Of a stretch of 37,550 nucleotides of DNA, positions 16,518 through 24,674 are shown one piece after another. The stretch spans positions 1-37,550 of the forward strand of contig JAEZEZ010000132.1 of NCBI GenBank assembly GCA_023432855.1. Direction: 5' to 3'. This DNA is from Pseudomonadota bacterium. Its GTDB lineage: Bacteria > Pseudomonadota > Alphaproteobacteria > Caulobacterales > Caulobacteraceae. The number at the start of each line of letters is the position of its first letter. Positions within the stretch are counted from its first letter, which is position 1. The position numbers and the translations under genes are program-made. The notes under the pieces are model-generated. The model did no database searches and was not told the DNA's origin. It saw nothing but the letters and a program-made list of their open reading frames with translations.

Positions 16518-16548
16518 CGGCGCTCCGTTCCGGCCTACCGGAGCGCCG
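16518..16548 (-). terminator. Hairpin over the stop codon of a small gene, possible terminator
   Basis: CGGCGCTCCG (16518-16527) and CGGAGCGCCG (16539-16548) are perfect 10-base inverted repeats with an 11-base loop that contains the stop codon (16535-16537) of the minus-strand gene. No T-run follows, so it may instead protect the mRNA end or act with Rho. Confidence 0.4.
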
Positions 16549-16798
16549 AGTCCTCTTCAAGGCGACCGGGATTCGCAGGTACGTGATCGACGGCGCGGAA
16601 CTGCTGCGCGAACAGCTCGCCGCAAGGTCCCTGCACCATGAACTCGACCACGTGGCCGGCGGCGAGCGCCTCGCGGGCGAGGCCCGCGCCGATGCTGACG
16701 GCGCTATCTCTGTCGATAAAGCGGCCGATGCGGCGGCGTTCGCAGACGACTCGCCATTCGTCGCCGATCTGGAGCACTGCGTAGCGGATGGCGCCCAT
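16535..16798 (-). CDS. Small conserved-looking protein of unknown function (87 residues)
   Basis: I do not recognise a named family with confidence. The 87-residue product starts MGAIRYAVLQIGDEWRVVCE. Its alternating strand pattern (a short sheet with WRVV, then a helix DRDSAVSIGAGLAREALAAG, then VVEFMVQ) resembles the small DUF2188-type fold. No signal peptide or membrane helix is seen. AGGAGGAAGCG directly before the ATG at 16798 is a very good ribosome binding site and rules out the longer frame starting at 16822. It is divergent from another small gene at 17029 across 230 bases. Confidence 0.65.
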   Translation of the reverse strand: MGAIRYAVLQIGDEWRVVCERRRIGRFIDRDSAVSIGAGLAREALAAGHVVEFMVQGPCGELFAQQFRAVDHVPANPGRLEEDSALR

Positions 16799-17028
16799 CG
16801 CTTCCTCCTGGACCCCCGCCATCGGCCAGAGTGCCCCCGGGCCGGTTAAGCGCCCATTTCACACGATGGTTGACCACGGCAAAGCTGGCCGCCACGCGGG
16901 TCTGCGACGCAGCAAGGCAGGTGCGCCAACCCGTTATGGTTAAAGGGTTTACCGGCGGGCGCGCGCATGGGCCGCGGCGGAACCTGCCGGAGGGGTCGCC
17001 GTTGATCCGGGATGAGTTGGAGGCGAGC

Positions 17029-17220
17029 ATGGGAAAATCCAGCCCGTATCGCGTCGGTCGTGTCGGAGACGAGCAGGTCGAGGTCCTGCGCCGCCGGCTC
17101 GTGGAGCTGAGCCCCCGGCTCGACGACCATCAGATCATCGTCCTTACCGACACGCTTCACGACATCCTGCGCAGCCGGCGCGGCGGCCGCAGCTTCCGGC
17201 AGGTGGACCTGCGGGTCTAG
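17029..17220 (+). CDS. Small protein of unknown function (63 residues)
   Basis: I do not recognise this gene. The product starts MGKSSPYRVGRVGDEQVEVL and contains LRRRLVELSPRLDDHQIIVL, then a basic end (RSRRGGRSFRQVDLRV). It looks like a small helical cytoplasmic protein. GGAG lies seven bases before the ATG at 17029; the frame is open back to 16831, but that part is Arg/Pro-rich, lacks a good ribosome binding site, and reads like non-coding sequence. Its stop shares a CTAG with the convergent secreted protein gene. Confidence 0.55.
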   Translation: MGKSSPYRVGRVGDEQVEVLRRRLVELSPRLDDHQIIVLTDTLHDILRSRRGGRSFRQVDLRV

Positions 17221-17582
17221 CGGCCAGGCACCAGGCTGACGCGGATCTTCTCGCCGGTCACCGCCCGCGCCGACCAGGTCTTGCCGTTCGGCACCGGCGT
17301 GCAGAAGGCGAAGGGCGCAGCCCGCGGCTTCTTCTGCTTCAGGCAGACCTTCTCGCCCTTCAGGGTCCAGACCCCGCTGGACGGCAGCCGGCGGCGGCCG
17401 ACGCCCTTGTAGGTGCCGTCGGCGTTCAGCCACAGCTTGGCGGTGCGGCCGTCCGGATAGGTGGACACGATGGTGCTGGTGAACGCCGGCTCGAGCTTGC
17501 TCCTGCTCACATCCGCGGCGGCTGGCGGAACGGCGAGGGCCGCAAGCAGGGCGGCGGCGATGAGGGGCTTCATGGCTTTCAT
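17217..17582 (-). CDS. Small secreted protein of unknown function (121 residues)
   Basis: A 121-residue protein with a Sec signal peptide (hydrophobic IAAALLAALAVPPAAA, cleavage near residue 23), so probably periplasmic. The mature part is beta-rich: ATIVSTYPDG-like strands, then LWLNADGTYKGVGRRR, then SGVWTLKGEKVCLKQ. This pattern resembles small lipocalin-like domains that describe cost-of-expression style sheets, but I cannot name a family. Two Cys residues (in VCLKQ and FCTP) could form a disulfide. Starts at 17582 and 17573 are both possible. It overlaps the convergent 63-residue gene by four bases. Confidence 0.65.
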   Translation of the reverse strand: MKAMKPLIAAALLAALAVPPAAADVSRSKLEPAFTSTIVSTYPDGRTAKLWLNADGTYKGVGRRRLPSSGVWTLKGEKVCLKQKKPRAAPFAFCTPVPNGKTWSARAVTGEKIRVSLVPGR

Positions 17583-17695
17583 CCGCTGTCGTTTCGCAAC
17601 GTCGAACGCCTAGAACGCCTTAGGCTGTGTTCCGTGCCTTCCCGGGTTGAATCCTTTTCCGGCCTGCGGCGTTCTGGGAAGGCAGCCGGAGCCGA

Positions 17696-17935
17696 ATGAT
17701 GACCGAACAGCCTACCCGCCGTTTCGCCGTCCACGCCGCCCACGAGGACCGGGCGCGCGAGCACGGGGTCCAGGGAACCAGCTTCGAGGATGCGGCCGTG
17801 GCCTTCGTCGAGACCTGGCATCCGACGGTCGACGCCGAGGGGGACGTCACGGTCATCGTCACCGACTGCGAGACGGGACGGCAGCATTGTCTGCGCATCG
17901 ACGTCGACACTGGCGCGACCGCGCCCTGCGACTAG
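17696..17935 (+). CDS. Small conserved protein, probably DUF5961 family
   Basis: A 79-residue protein. It resembles short alphaproteobacterial proteins grouped as DUF5961: a first strand RRFAVHAAHEDRAREHG, a helix FEDAAVAFVETWHP, and paired strands VTVIVTDCETGRQHCLRIDV ending in DTGATAPCD. The family name is from memory and should be treated as likely, not certain. No signal peptide. ATG codons at 17696 and 17699 are both possible. It lies nine bases before the DUF488 gene on the same strand, so the two probably form an operon. Confidence 0.6.
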   Translation: MMTEQPTRRFAVHAAHEDRAREHGVQGTSFEDAAVAFVETWHPTVDAEGDVTVIVTDCETGRQHCLRIDVDTGATAPCD

Positions 17936-17944
17936 ATAAGGCAG

Positions 17945-18376
17945 ATGAAACTCGCCACCGTCGGCTACGAGGCCGCCACCCTCCCGGACGTCATCCAGAA
18001 CCTCAAGAACGCGGGCGTGGAGATCGTCATAGACGTACGGGCGGTCGCCGCCTCGCGCCGTGCGGGCTTTTCCAAGACGCTGCTGGGGAACAGCCTCAAC
18101 GAAGCGGGCATCGAATACGTGCACCTGCGCCAGCTGGGCACGCCCAAGCCGGGCCGTGACGCGGCCCGGGCCGGCCGTATTTCGGAAATGACCCGTATCT
18201 TCGAGGACCATCTGGAAGAGCCCGAAGCCCAGATGCAGCTCGCCCAGGCGACCGAGATCGCCGGCCGCCGCAAGGCCGCCCTGCTCTGCTATGAAGCCGA
18301 CCCCGCCGGTTGCCACCGCTCGATCGTGGCCCGGCGCATATGCGACGCCATCGGCTGCGAGATCGAGAACCTCTAG
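17945..18376 (+). CDS. DUF488 domain-containing protein
   Basis: A 143-residue protein of the DUF488 family, whose biochemical role is not established. Family features are visible: the N-terminal TVGYEAATLPDVIQNL, the strand VIDVRAVAASRRAGFSK, and the C-terminal LLCYEADPAGCHRSIVA, with the conserved Cys, Glu and the CHR triplet that look like a metal or nucleotide site. It is cytoplasmic. It follows the 79-residue gene by nine bases and converges on the TPR gene with seven bases between stops. Confidence 0.87.
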   Translation: MKLATVGYEAATLPDVIQNLKNAGVEIVIDVRAVAASRRAGFSKTLLGNSLNEAGIEYVHLRQLGTPKPGRDAARAGRISEMTRIFEDHLEEPEAQMQLAQATEIAGRRKAALLCYEADPAGCHRSIVARRICDAIGCEIENL

Positions 18377-18383
18377 CGGCCGG

Positions 18384-20297
18384 TCAGCCCATCCGGGCCA
18401 GGGCCTGTCGCAGCAAGGTCCGTTCGTGGGGCAGCAAGTGCATGCGGGCCGCCGCGTCGTAGCGTGACCGGGCGCCCTTGGGGTCTCCGGCCCTTTCCAG
18501 GGCCTGACCCCACGCCAGATGCAGGGCGCCCCAGCGGGGCGCGCGCTCGGCGGCGCGCCGGTAGAGCTTCGCCGCCTCCCGGTGCTGGCCCCGGCGGGCG
18601 AGCAGGTCCCCCTGCGCTTTCATGGGATCGGCCCACCGGGGCCCCAGTTCGGCGGCCTTGCGCAGCATGGTCTCGGCCCCGTCCAGGTCGCCCCGGGCCA
18701 GCCTCGCCTCGCCCCAGCGCTGGTAGGCTTCGGGGATGTTTCGCGCGCGGTTGACGGCCGCCGCGAAGGCGCGCTCGGACTCTGCCGGGCGCCCGCCGAG
18801 GGCCATGACCTCGCCGCGGGAAACGAGGCAGCGATAGCAGTCGTTCGGCGTGCGCGCGGCCAGCGCCACGGCGTCGGCGTGGCGGCCGGCCCGCGCGTAG
18901 GCTTCGGACAGGAGCGGCCAGGTCGTGCGCCCCGCGACGGCGGCGCCCTGCACCCGGACCATGCGCGCGTTCGCGTCCTCGATCAGGCGAAGGGATTCAG
19001 CGAAATCGCCGCGTTCGCGCGCAAGCAGCGACCGGACGATGATGGTCCCGATGTCGTCTTCCGCCCGCAGCGGCGCGCTCTCGTCGTTCCAAAGCTTGAG
19101 CGGTCCGGCCGCCCTTGCGGCGCGCCGGTAATCGTGGGCCAGGAGCCAGTTCGCGGCCTCGGCGCGGATGACGGCCCCCGCGGTGCCCCCGTAGAGATCC
19201 TCCTTCGGCTCTGCCGCCAGCATCTGCGCAGCGGTCAGGTAGTCGCCGGTCATCTCGGCGATGTAGCGCTGGTTGCTGTCCCGGATGGTCTTCAGGCCTT
19301 CGGGCGAGATGTCCTGGTGACGACCACGGTCCACGAACTCCACCGCCTTGCGAGCGGAGGCCAGCGCCGCGTCCTCGTCGCCCAGCTCGCGCTGCACCTG
19401 TCCGATGAGGTTCCAGGAGGCCGGATTGCGCGGCTCCAGCTCGACGGCCCGCTGCAGCCGGGCCAGGCCTTCGCGGTCCCGCCCCATGTTGGCGAGCTGC
19501 AGGCCGAGGCCGCGGTTGGCCCAGGCGGCCTCGGCGTCCGCGCCGCCCGCGAGGCTGCGGAACACCGCCAGGGCCTCCTCCGCGCGGCCGTTGCGCGAGA
19601 GGAAGACCGCATAGCGATACGGCTGGGTGCGGCGATAGACGTCCTCCGCCGCCTTCTGCAGCAACGCGTCGAGTTCCGTCTCGGGCCCCGTGAAGGTCTG
19701 CCCCGACGCCCCGCCGGAACGGGCGGTGACGGCCAGTCCGTCGGGCCGCCGGTAGATGACGCCCGAGATGCGAGTCTCGTTGCCGAGCCAGTCGCGCAAC
19801 GCTCGCTGGAGCTCGCCGATGGAGACGCCCGTCTGGGGGATCTCGACCTCTGTCTTGTCGCCCCAGTCGATGGCGTAGCTGCCGGCGGCGCGGATCGAGC
19901 TGGTTCGGCTCTGCATGTCCACCAGGTCGTCGAGAAGCTCGGCGGCGACGGTCTCGCCGGTAAGCCCGCGCGCCGCCAGGTCGGGCGGCACGGAGAAGGC
20001 CTCCACCACCAGGCCCTGGTAACGCGAGGCGTCGACGATCAGCGCAACCGCGGCGGCGGCCACGGCGACGCCAGCCACCGCCGTCAGACCCTTGAGGAGG
20101 ACGCCCATACGCTCGCTGGCGATCTGCCAGTCCAGCAGCAGCGCATGCTTGCGCAGAACCTGCCGGGCCTCGCTGTCGGGCGGAAGGCCCAGGGCCTCGG
20201 CCTGCAGCGCCAGTTCCAGGGGATCGGTCGTGGTCGGCGAGGCCTGGCGCTTGCGACGGGCGCGCGGCTTCGGCTTCGCTCCGGTCTGATCGGCCAT
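18384..20297 (-). CDS. Membrane-anchored tetratricopeptide repeat protein
   Basis: A 637-residue protein. The first 60 residues are soluble and basic (KPRARRKRQ), then one transmembrane helix (LLKGLTAVAGVAVAAAAVAL, about residues 66-90), then a large domain expected to face the periplasm. The region from about residue 240 onward has many TPR-like helical pairs, for example AWANRGLGLQLANMGRDREG, the segment NPASWNLIGQVQRELGDEDA and AYQRWGEARLARGDLDGAE near the C-terminus. TPR proteins usually bind other proteins. A segment before the repeats (about residues 110-220) is of unknown type. The ATG at 20297 has GGAGGGG close upstream. No partner is suggested by the neighbours. Confidence 0.85.
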   Translation of the reverse strand: MADQTGAKPKPRARRKRQASPTTTDPLELALQAEALGLPPDSEARQVLRKHALLLDWQIASERMGVLLKGLTAVAGVAVAAAAVALIVDASRYQGLVVEAFSVPPDLAARGLTGETVAAELLDDLVDMQSRTSSIRAAGSYAIDWGDKTEVEIPQTGVSIGELQRALRDWLGNETRISGVIYRRPDGLAVTARSGGASGQTFTGPETELDALLQKAAEDVYRRTQPYRYAVFLSRNGRAEEALAVFRSLAGGADAEAAWANRGLGLQLANMGRDREGLARLQRAVELEPRNPASWNLIGQVQRELGDEDAALASARKAVEFVDRGRHQDISPEGLKTIRDSNQRYIAEMTGDYLTAAQMLAAEPKEDLYGGTAGAVIRAEAANWLLAHDYRRAARAAGPLKLWNDESAPLRAEDDIGTIIVRSLLARERGDFAESLRLIEDANARMVRVQGAAVAGRTTWPLLSEAYARAGRHADAVALAARTPNDCYRCLVSRGEVMALGGRPAESERAFAAAVNRARNIPEAYQRWGEARLARGDLDGAETMLRKAAELGPRWADPMKAQGDLLARRGQHREAAKLYRRAAERAPRWGALHLAWGQALERAGDPKGARSRYDAAARMHLLPHERTLLRQALARMG

Positions 20298-20375
20298 GAT
20301 CCCCTCCGCGCTCACCTTACGGATGTGGAGCGGCAGGCGGCAATCCCCCAAACCCCGGAGAAACCGGCCGGAATC

Positions 20376-20405
20376 AGAAGGGCCCCCGGCTCGCGCCGGG
20401 GGCCC
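20376..20405 (-). terminator. Rho-independent terminator
   Basis: GGGCCCCCGGC (20380-20390) and GCCGGGGGCCC (20395-20405) form a perfect 11-bp stem with a TCGC loop. On the minus strand it is followed by TTCT. It lies 29 bases past the stop of the small secreted protein gene and before the TPR gene. Confidence 0.8.
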
Positions 20406-20433
20406 AGGAGGAACTCAAACGCCGCAGGCAGGT

Positions 20434-20844
20434 CTAGCGGAACACCAGGCCCGCGATCTTGCCGTCGGGTCCGAGAGCGATGATCCAGGTCGTTTCGCCG
20501 TTGGCGAAGGCGACCTTGAACTTGAGCGCGCCCTGCACCACCCCGTCGTAGGCGATGGTCTTCACCTCGCCGAGCTGCTGCAGCGCCGGGGTGATGGCGG
20601 CTTCCTGCTGGCGAACCGCGTCCGCCAGTTGAGGGACCATGGAGCCGTAGTCGGGCTTGCCCGCCTGCATGCCGGCGATGGTGCTGGTCAGCACCGTCTG
20701 GTGGCGGGAAACGACTTCGGGCGGCGGCGCCGGGGCAGCCGGCTGTTCGGTGGGAAGGGTCTCTGTCGGCGGGGTCTGGGCGCTGGCGGGCGCCGAGACG
20801 CCGGCCACGGCCAAGGCCAGGACGAGCGCGGGGATGGATTTCAT
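20434..20844 (-). CDS. Small secreted protein of unknown function (136 residues)
   Basis: A 136-residue periplasmic protein with a clean Sec signal peptide (VLALAVAGVSAPASA, cleaved before QTPP). A Pro/Thr/Glu-rich linker follows, then a domain of about 90 residues: a helical part with QLADAVRQQEAAITPALQQL, then strands KTIAYDGVVQGALKFKVAFA and TTWIIALGPDGKIAGLVF. This second half resembles the small domain often found beside serine hydrolases in Caulobacterales, but here it stands alone. GGAG lies seven bases before the ATG. A strong terminator follows the gene, so it is transcribed separately from the TPR gene. Confidence 0.75.
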   Translation of the reverse strand: MKSIPALVLALAVAGVSAPASAQTPPTETLPTEQPAAPAPPPEVVSRHQTVLTSTIAGMQAGKPDYGSMVPQLADAVRQQEAAITPALQQLGEVKTIAYDGVVQGALKFKVAFANGETTWIIALGPDGKIAGLVFR

Positions 20845-20989
20845 TGCAGGCTCCGTTCGGGGGCGGATGGTGGCGCGGCTGGCCGGGTCGCGCCAGTTAA
20901 GTCGCGGTAATGCGCCAATCCTGTGGCGTGACGGTTGCGCTTGCGAAATCGCGGACTAGCTTCTGCGGCGACCTCGTGGAGCCCGAAGC

Positions 20990-21487
20990 ATGCGCCTGAT
21001 CCTCGCCGCCCTGTCCGTCGCCGCCCTGACGCTGGCCGCCTGTCAGCCCGGCGAGAAGTCTTCGGAGCAGACCGAAACCGCGGCCGCTGCCCAGCCACCG
21101 GCCCCGCCGCCCACCGACGAGCAGGCCCAGGCCATGCTCGCCAGCCTGCCGGCGCCCTACAACGCCGCAGACCTCGCCAACGGCCGCAAGCAGTTCGCGC
21201 GCTGCCGGTCCTGCCACACGGTGGTCGAGGGGGGCGCCAACATGACCGGCCCCAACCTCTACGGCGTCTTCGGCCGGAAGATCGCCTCCAAACCCGGCTA
21301 CAACTATTCGCCGGCGGCCCGGGAAGCCGACTTCGTCTGGGACGGCGAGAAGCTGGACGAATGGCTCGCCGATCCCCGCGGCTTCCTGCCGGGCAACAAG
21401 ATGGCCTTCGCTGGCTTGAAGGACGAGGAGGACCGGCGCGACCTGATCGCCTGGCTTCACACCCAGACGGGCTACAAGCCCGGCTGA
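20990..21487 (+). CDS. Lipoprotein class I cytochrome c
   Basis: A 165-residue c-type cytochrome, carrying one covalently bound haem for electron transfer in the periplasm. The haem site is CRSCH (Cys72, Cys75, His76), and the likely distal ligand is Met138 in GNKMAF, as in c2/c552-type cytochromes. The N-terminus is a lipoprotein signal with lipobox LAAC (Cys18), followed by a flexible Ala/Pro/Gln linker, so the haem domain is tethered to a membrane by lipid. GGAG lies before the ATG. It converges on the RND permease gene with one base between the stops. Confidence 0.93.
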   Translation: MRLILAALSVAALTLAACQPGEKSSEQTETAAAAQPPAPPPTDEQAQAMLASLPAPYNAADLANGRKQFARCRSCHTVVEGGANMTGPNLYGVFGRKIASKPGYNYSPAAREADFVWDGEKLDEWLADPRGFLPGNKMAFAGLKDEEDRRDLIAWLHTQTGYKPG

Positions 21488-21488
21488 C

Positions 21489-24400
21489 CTACTCGGCCGG
21501 CTGGGGCGAGGTCGGCGGCTCCTGGCCGGCCGACCGCTCCTGGGCCTCGAACTTCTCGATCATCCGCGCCGTCCACTCAGGCGACTTCGTGAATCGCGCC
21601 AGCAGGCTGTAGAACACCGGCACCACGAAGAGGGTCAGCAGGGTCGCGAACATCGCGCCCGCAAAGATGACCACGCCGATGGTCTGGCGGCTTCCGGCCC
21701 CGGCGCCCTGCCACAGGATCAGCGGCAGCGCCCCGAATGCGGTGGCGATCGAGGTCATGATGATCGGGCGCAGGCGAAGCGCGCTGGCCTCCATGATGGC
21801 GTCGCGAATGGAGCGGCCCTCGTCGCGCAGCTGGTTGGCGAACTCCACGATCAGGATGCCGTTCTTGGCGGCGATGCCGATCAGGATGATCAGTCCGATC
21901 TGGCTGTAGATGTTGAGGCTGGAGCCCACCATGAACAGCCCGAACAGCCCGCCCGCCGCCGCCAGCGGCACGGTCAGCATGATCACCGCGGGGCTGATCC
22001 AGCTTTCGAACTGGGCCGCCAGCACCAGGAACACCAGTAGCAGGGCCAGGCCGAAGGCGAGGCCCACGGCGCCGCTGGATTCCAGCAGGTCACGGGCCTG
22101 GCCGCCCCACTGGATGACGGGGGCGTTGCCGCGCTCGGCTGCCTGGGCCTCGAAGAAGTCCACGGCGTCGCGCACGGTGTAGCCGGGCGCGAGCTGGGTG
22201 GTCAGGGTGACCGAGCGGAGACGGTTGAGACGGCGCCGGTCCGGCGTGTCCCCTTCGACCCGGGTCGTGACCAGCGAAGACAGCGGGATGAGCTGGCCCG
22301 CGCCGGACCGGACGTAGAGGGTCTCGAGGTCAGCCTCGTCGCGCCGGTCCTCGATGTCGGTCTGCAGGATGACGTCGTATTCCTTGCCGCCGCGGATGTA
22401 GGTGGTGGCCCGGCGTGAACCGAACATGGTCTCGAGCACCTGGCCGACGTCGGCGGAGGAAACGCCCAGGGCGGCCGCCTTCTCGCGGTCGACATCCACC
22501 ACCAGGCGGGGGGAGTTGGGCTCGTAGTCGATGCGGGGCCGCTCGAGGCCCGGGTTCTGGCGGGCGGCCTCCAGCACCGGGGCGATCCAGGCGGCCAACT
22601 CCTTGTACTCGGGTCCCGAGACCGTGAAGTCGACGTTGGTGCCGCCGCTGCCGCCGCGCTGGAAGGCGCCGGGAACGCTGGCCACGGTGCGGGCGCCGGT
22701 GATGGAGCCGAGCTGCCGGTTGAGGTCGGAGGCGACCTCGTCGGCGCTGACGTCGCGCTCGCCCCAGTCCTTCAGCACGATGACGCCGGTGGCGCTGTTG
22801 TACTGGCCGCCGCCAAAGCCCGGCGAACTCACAAGGTAGCGTTCGACGACGCCCTCGTCGTGCAGTTCCTCAAAGATCGGTTCGAGCTTGAGGGCTTCCT
22901 CGCGGATGTAGTCGAAGCCAGCGCCCTCGGGACCCTGCATGGACACCACCACGCGCCCCCGATCCTCGGGCGGCACCAGCTCTTCGGGGAGGCCTACGAA
23001 CATCAGCGCCGCGGCGCCGGCGACCGCAAGCACCACGCCGCCGGCCGCGAAAGTGGCGACGCGCTTGCCCAGCAGGCCGTCCAGCGAGGCGCGGTAACTG
23101 TCGCGCAGCGAGTCCATCGCCACGTTGACCTTGCGCGCCACCCAGCCCTCGCCCTTCGCGGGGCGAAGGATCTTCGACGCCAGCATCGGCGACAGGCTGA
23201 GCGCCAGGAAGGCGGAGAAGGCCACGGCGGCGGCGATGGCGACGGCCAGCTCGACGAACAGCCGGCCGATCTGGCCCGGCAGGAACATCAGCGGCGCGAA
23301 CACCGACAGCAGCACGATCGTGGTGGCCACCACCGCGAAGAACACCTGTCTGGCGCCGCGCTCGGCCGCCACGAGGGGCGGCTCGCCCTGGTCGATGCGG
23401 CGCTGGATGTTCTCGGTGACGACGATGGCGTCATCGACCACCAGGCCGATGGCCAGCACCAGCGCAAGCAGGGTCAGAAGGTTCAGCGAGAAGCCGAGCG
23501 GGGCCAGCACGATGAAGGTGGCCAGCAGGCAGATGGGAGCCACGATTGACGGGATGAAGGCCGCCCGCAGGGTGCCCAGGAAAATGAAATTGACCAGGGA
23601 GACCAGGAAGATGGCCACCCCGATGGTGATCCAGACCTCCTTGATGGCCTCGGCGGTGAACTCCGAGTTGTCCACCGCGACGACCAGCTGAGTGCCCTCG
23701 GGCAGGCTGGACTGCATCTGGTCCACCACGGCGCGCACGCCGTCGGAGATCTCCAGGTCGTTGGCCTGGGACTGGCGGGTGATGCCGATGGCCACCTGAT
23801 CCAGACCATTGCCGCGGAACAGGCGGCGGCGCTCTTCGGGCGCCTCCTCGATGCGGGCGACGTCGCCCAGGCGGGTGACGTAGCCGGTGCTGAGCGTCGA
23901 GGCCTCGCCGGGCCCGGCCTGCGCCGCGCCGCTCAGGCCGATGGGGAGTTGTGCGAAATCCTCGGGCCGGGCGTAGTTGCGCTCCACGCGGATGGTGAAG
24001 TCCTTGGCTTCGGACTCCAGCACGCCGGCAGGGAGTTCGGCGTTCTGGCGCTGCAGCGCCTGCTGCACGTCGGCGACGGTCAGCCCCCGCGCGGCCAGGG
24101 CGTCGGCGTCCAGCCAGATGCGCATCGCGTAGCGCTCTTCGCCGAAGATGCGGGCCTGGGCCACGCCGGGTACGGTCGAGAACCGCTCCACCAGGTAGCG
24201 ATCCGCATAGTCGGAAAGCTGCAGGCGGTTCAGGTTGGACGAGGACAGGTTCAGGATCATCACCGGCGAGGCGTCGGCGTCGGCCTTGCGGACCTCGGGC
24301 GCCGTGGCTTCCTCGGGCAGATCCTCCAGCACTCGCGCGACCGCGTCGCGGACGTCGTTGGCGGCGTCGTCGATGTTGCGGTCGAGATTGAACTCGATGC

Positions 24401-24674
24401 GGATGCGGGAGCTGCCGTCGCGGCTCGTCGAGGCGATCTCGTCGATGCCCTGGATGCCGGCGACCTGGCGCTCGATCACCTCGGTGATGCGGGATTCGAT
24501 GACTTCCGCAGAGGCGCCGCGGTAGTCGGTCGAGACCGACACGATCGGGGGGTCCACGTTCGGCAGTTCGCGGATCGGCAGCACGAAGAAGGCCGCCGCG
24601 CCCAAGACGCAGAGCAGGATGGCGGCGACCGCGGCGAAGACCGGGCGGCGAACCGCAAGGTCGGAAAGCATCAT
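21489..24674 (-). CDS. RND family efflux permease (HAE1/AcrB type)
   Basis: A 1061-residue inner-membrane proton-driven pump of the AcrB/MexB superfamily. The start MLSDLAVRRPVFAAVAAILL is the typical first helix. The proton relay pair Asp414-Asp415 is in IGLVVDDAIVVTENIQRR, and the matching Lys is in GIAAKNGILIVEFANQL. Two large periplasmic loops and about twelve membrane helices fit the full-length family. Its start codon overlaps the stop of the adaptor gene (ATGATG around 24671-24674), so the two are translated together. No outer-membrane TolC partner is in the window. Substrates cannot be predicted. Confidence 0.96.
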   Translation of the reverse strand: MMLSDLAVRRPVFAAVAAILLCVLGAAAFFVLPIRELPNVDPPIVSVSTDYRGASAEVIESRITEVIERQVAGIQGIDEIASTSRDGSSRIRIEFNLDRNIDDAANDVRDAVARVLEDLPEEATAPEVRKADADASPVMILNLSSSNLNRLQLSDYADRYLVERFSTVPGVAQARIFGEERYAMRIWLDADALAARGLTVADVQQALQRQNAELPAGVLESEAKDFTIRVERNYARPEDFAQLPIGLSGAAQAGPGEASTLSTGYVTRLGDVARIEEAPEERRRLFRGNGLDQVAIGITRQSQANDLEISDGVRAVVDQMQSSLPEGTQLVVAVDNSEFTAEAIKEVWITIGVAIFLVSLVNFIFLGTLRAAFIPSIVAPICLLATFIVLAPLGFSLNLLTLLALVLAIGLVVDDAIVVTENIQRRIDQGEPPLVAAERGARQVFFAVVATTIVLLSVFAPLMFLPGQIGRLFVELAVAIAAAVAFSAFLALSLSPMLASKILRPAKGEGWVARKVNVAMDSLRDSYRASLDGLLGKRVATFAAGGVVLAVAGAAALMFVGLPEELVPPEDRGRVVVSMQGPEGAGFDYIREEALKLEPIFEELHDEGVVERYLVSSPGFGGGQYNSATGVIVLKDWGERDVSADEVASDLNRQLGSITGARTVASVPGAFQRGGSGGTNVDFTVSGPEYKELAAWIAPVLEAARQNPGLERPRIDYEPNSPRLVVDVDREKAAALGVSSADVGQVLETMFGSRRATTYIRGGKEYDVILQTDIEDRRDEADLETLYVRSGAGQLIPLSSLVTTRVEGDTPDRRRLNRLRSVTLTTQLAPGYTVRDAVDFFEAQAAERGNAPVIQWGGQARDLLESSGAVGLAFGLALLLVFLVLAAQFESWISPAVIMLTVPLAAAGGLFGLFMVGSSLNIYSQIGLIILIGIAAKNGILIVEFANQLRDEGRSIRDAIMEASALRLRPIIMTSIATAFGALPLILWQGAGAGSRQTIGVVIFAGAMFATLLTLFVVPVFYSLLARFTKSPEWTARMIEKFEAQERSAGQEPPTSPQPAE

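Noticed and set aside
16831..17028. Upstream extension of the 63-residue gene
   Set aside because: The frame stays open, but the sequence is Arg/Pro/Gly-rich, and the ribosome binding site is at the ATG at 17029.
18519..20483. 654-residue open frame on the plus strand opposite the TPR gene
   Set aside because: It is antisense to a clear TPR protein, runs through a strong terminator, and its translation has no recognisable domain.
20890..20912. CtrA-like site (TTAA-N7-TAAT) before the cytochrome c gene
   Set aside because: It differs from the consensus at two positions in the second half-site, so it is not better than chance.
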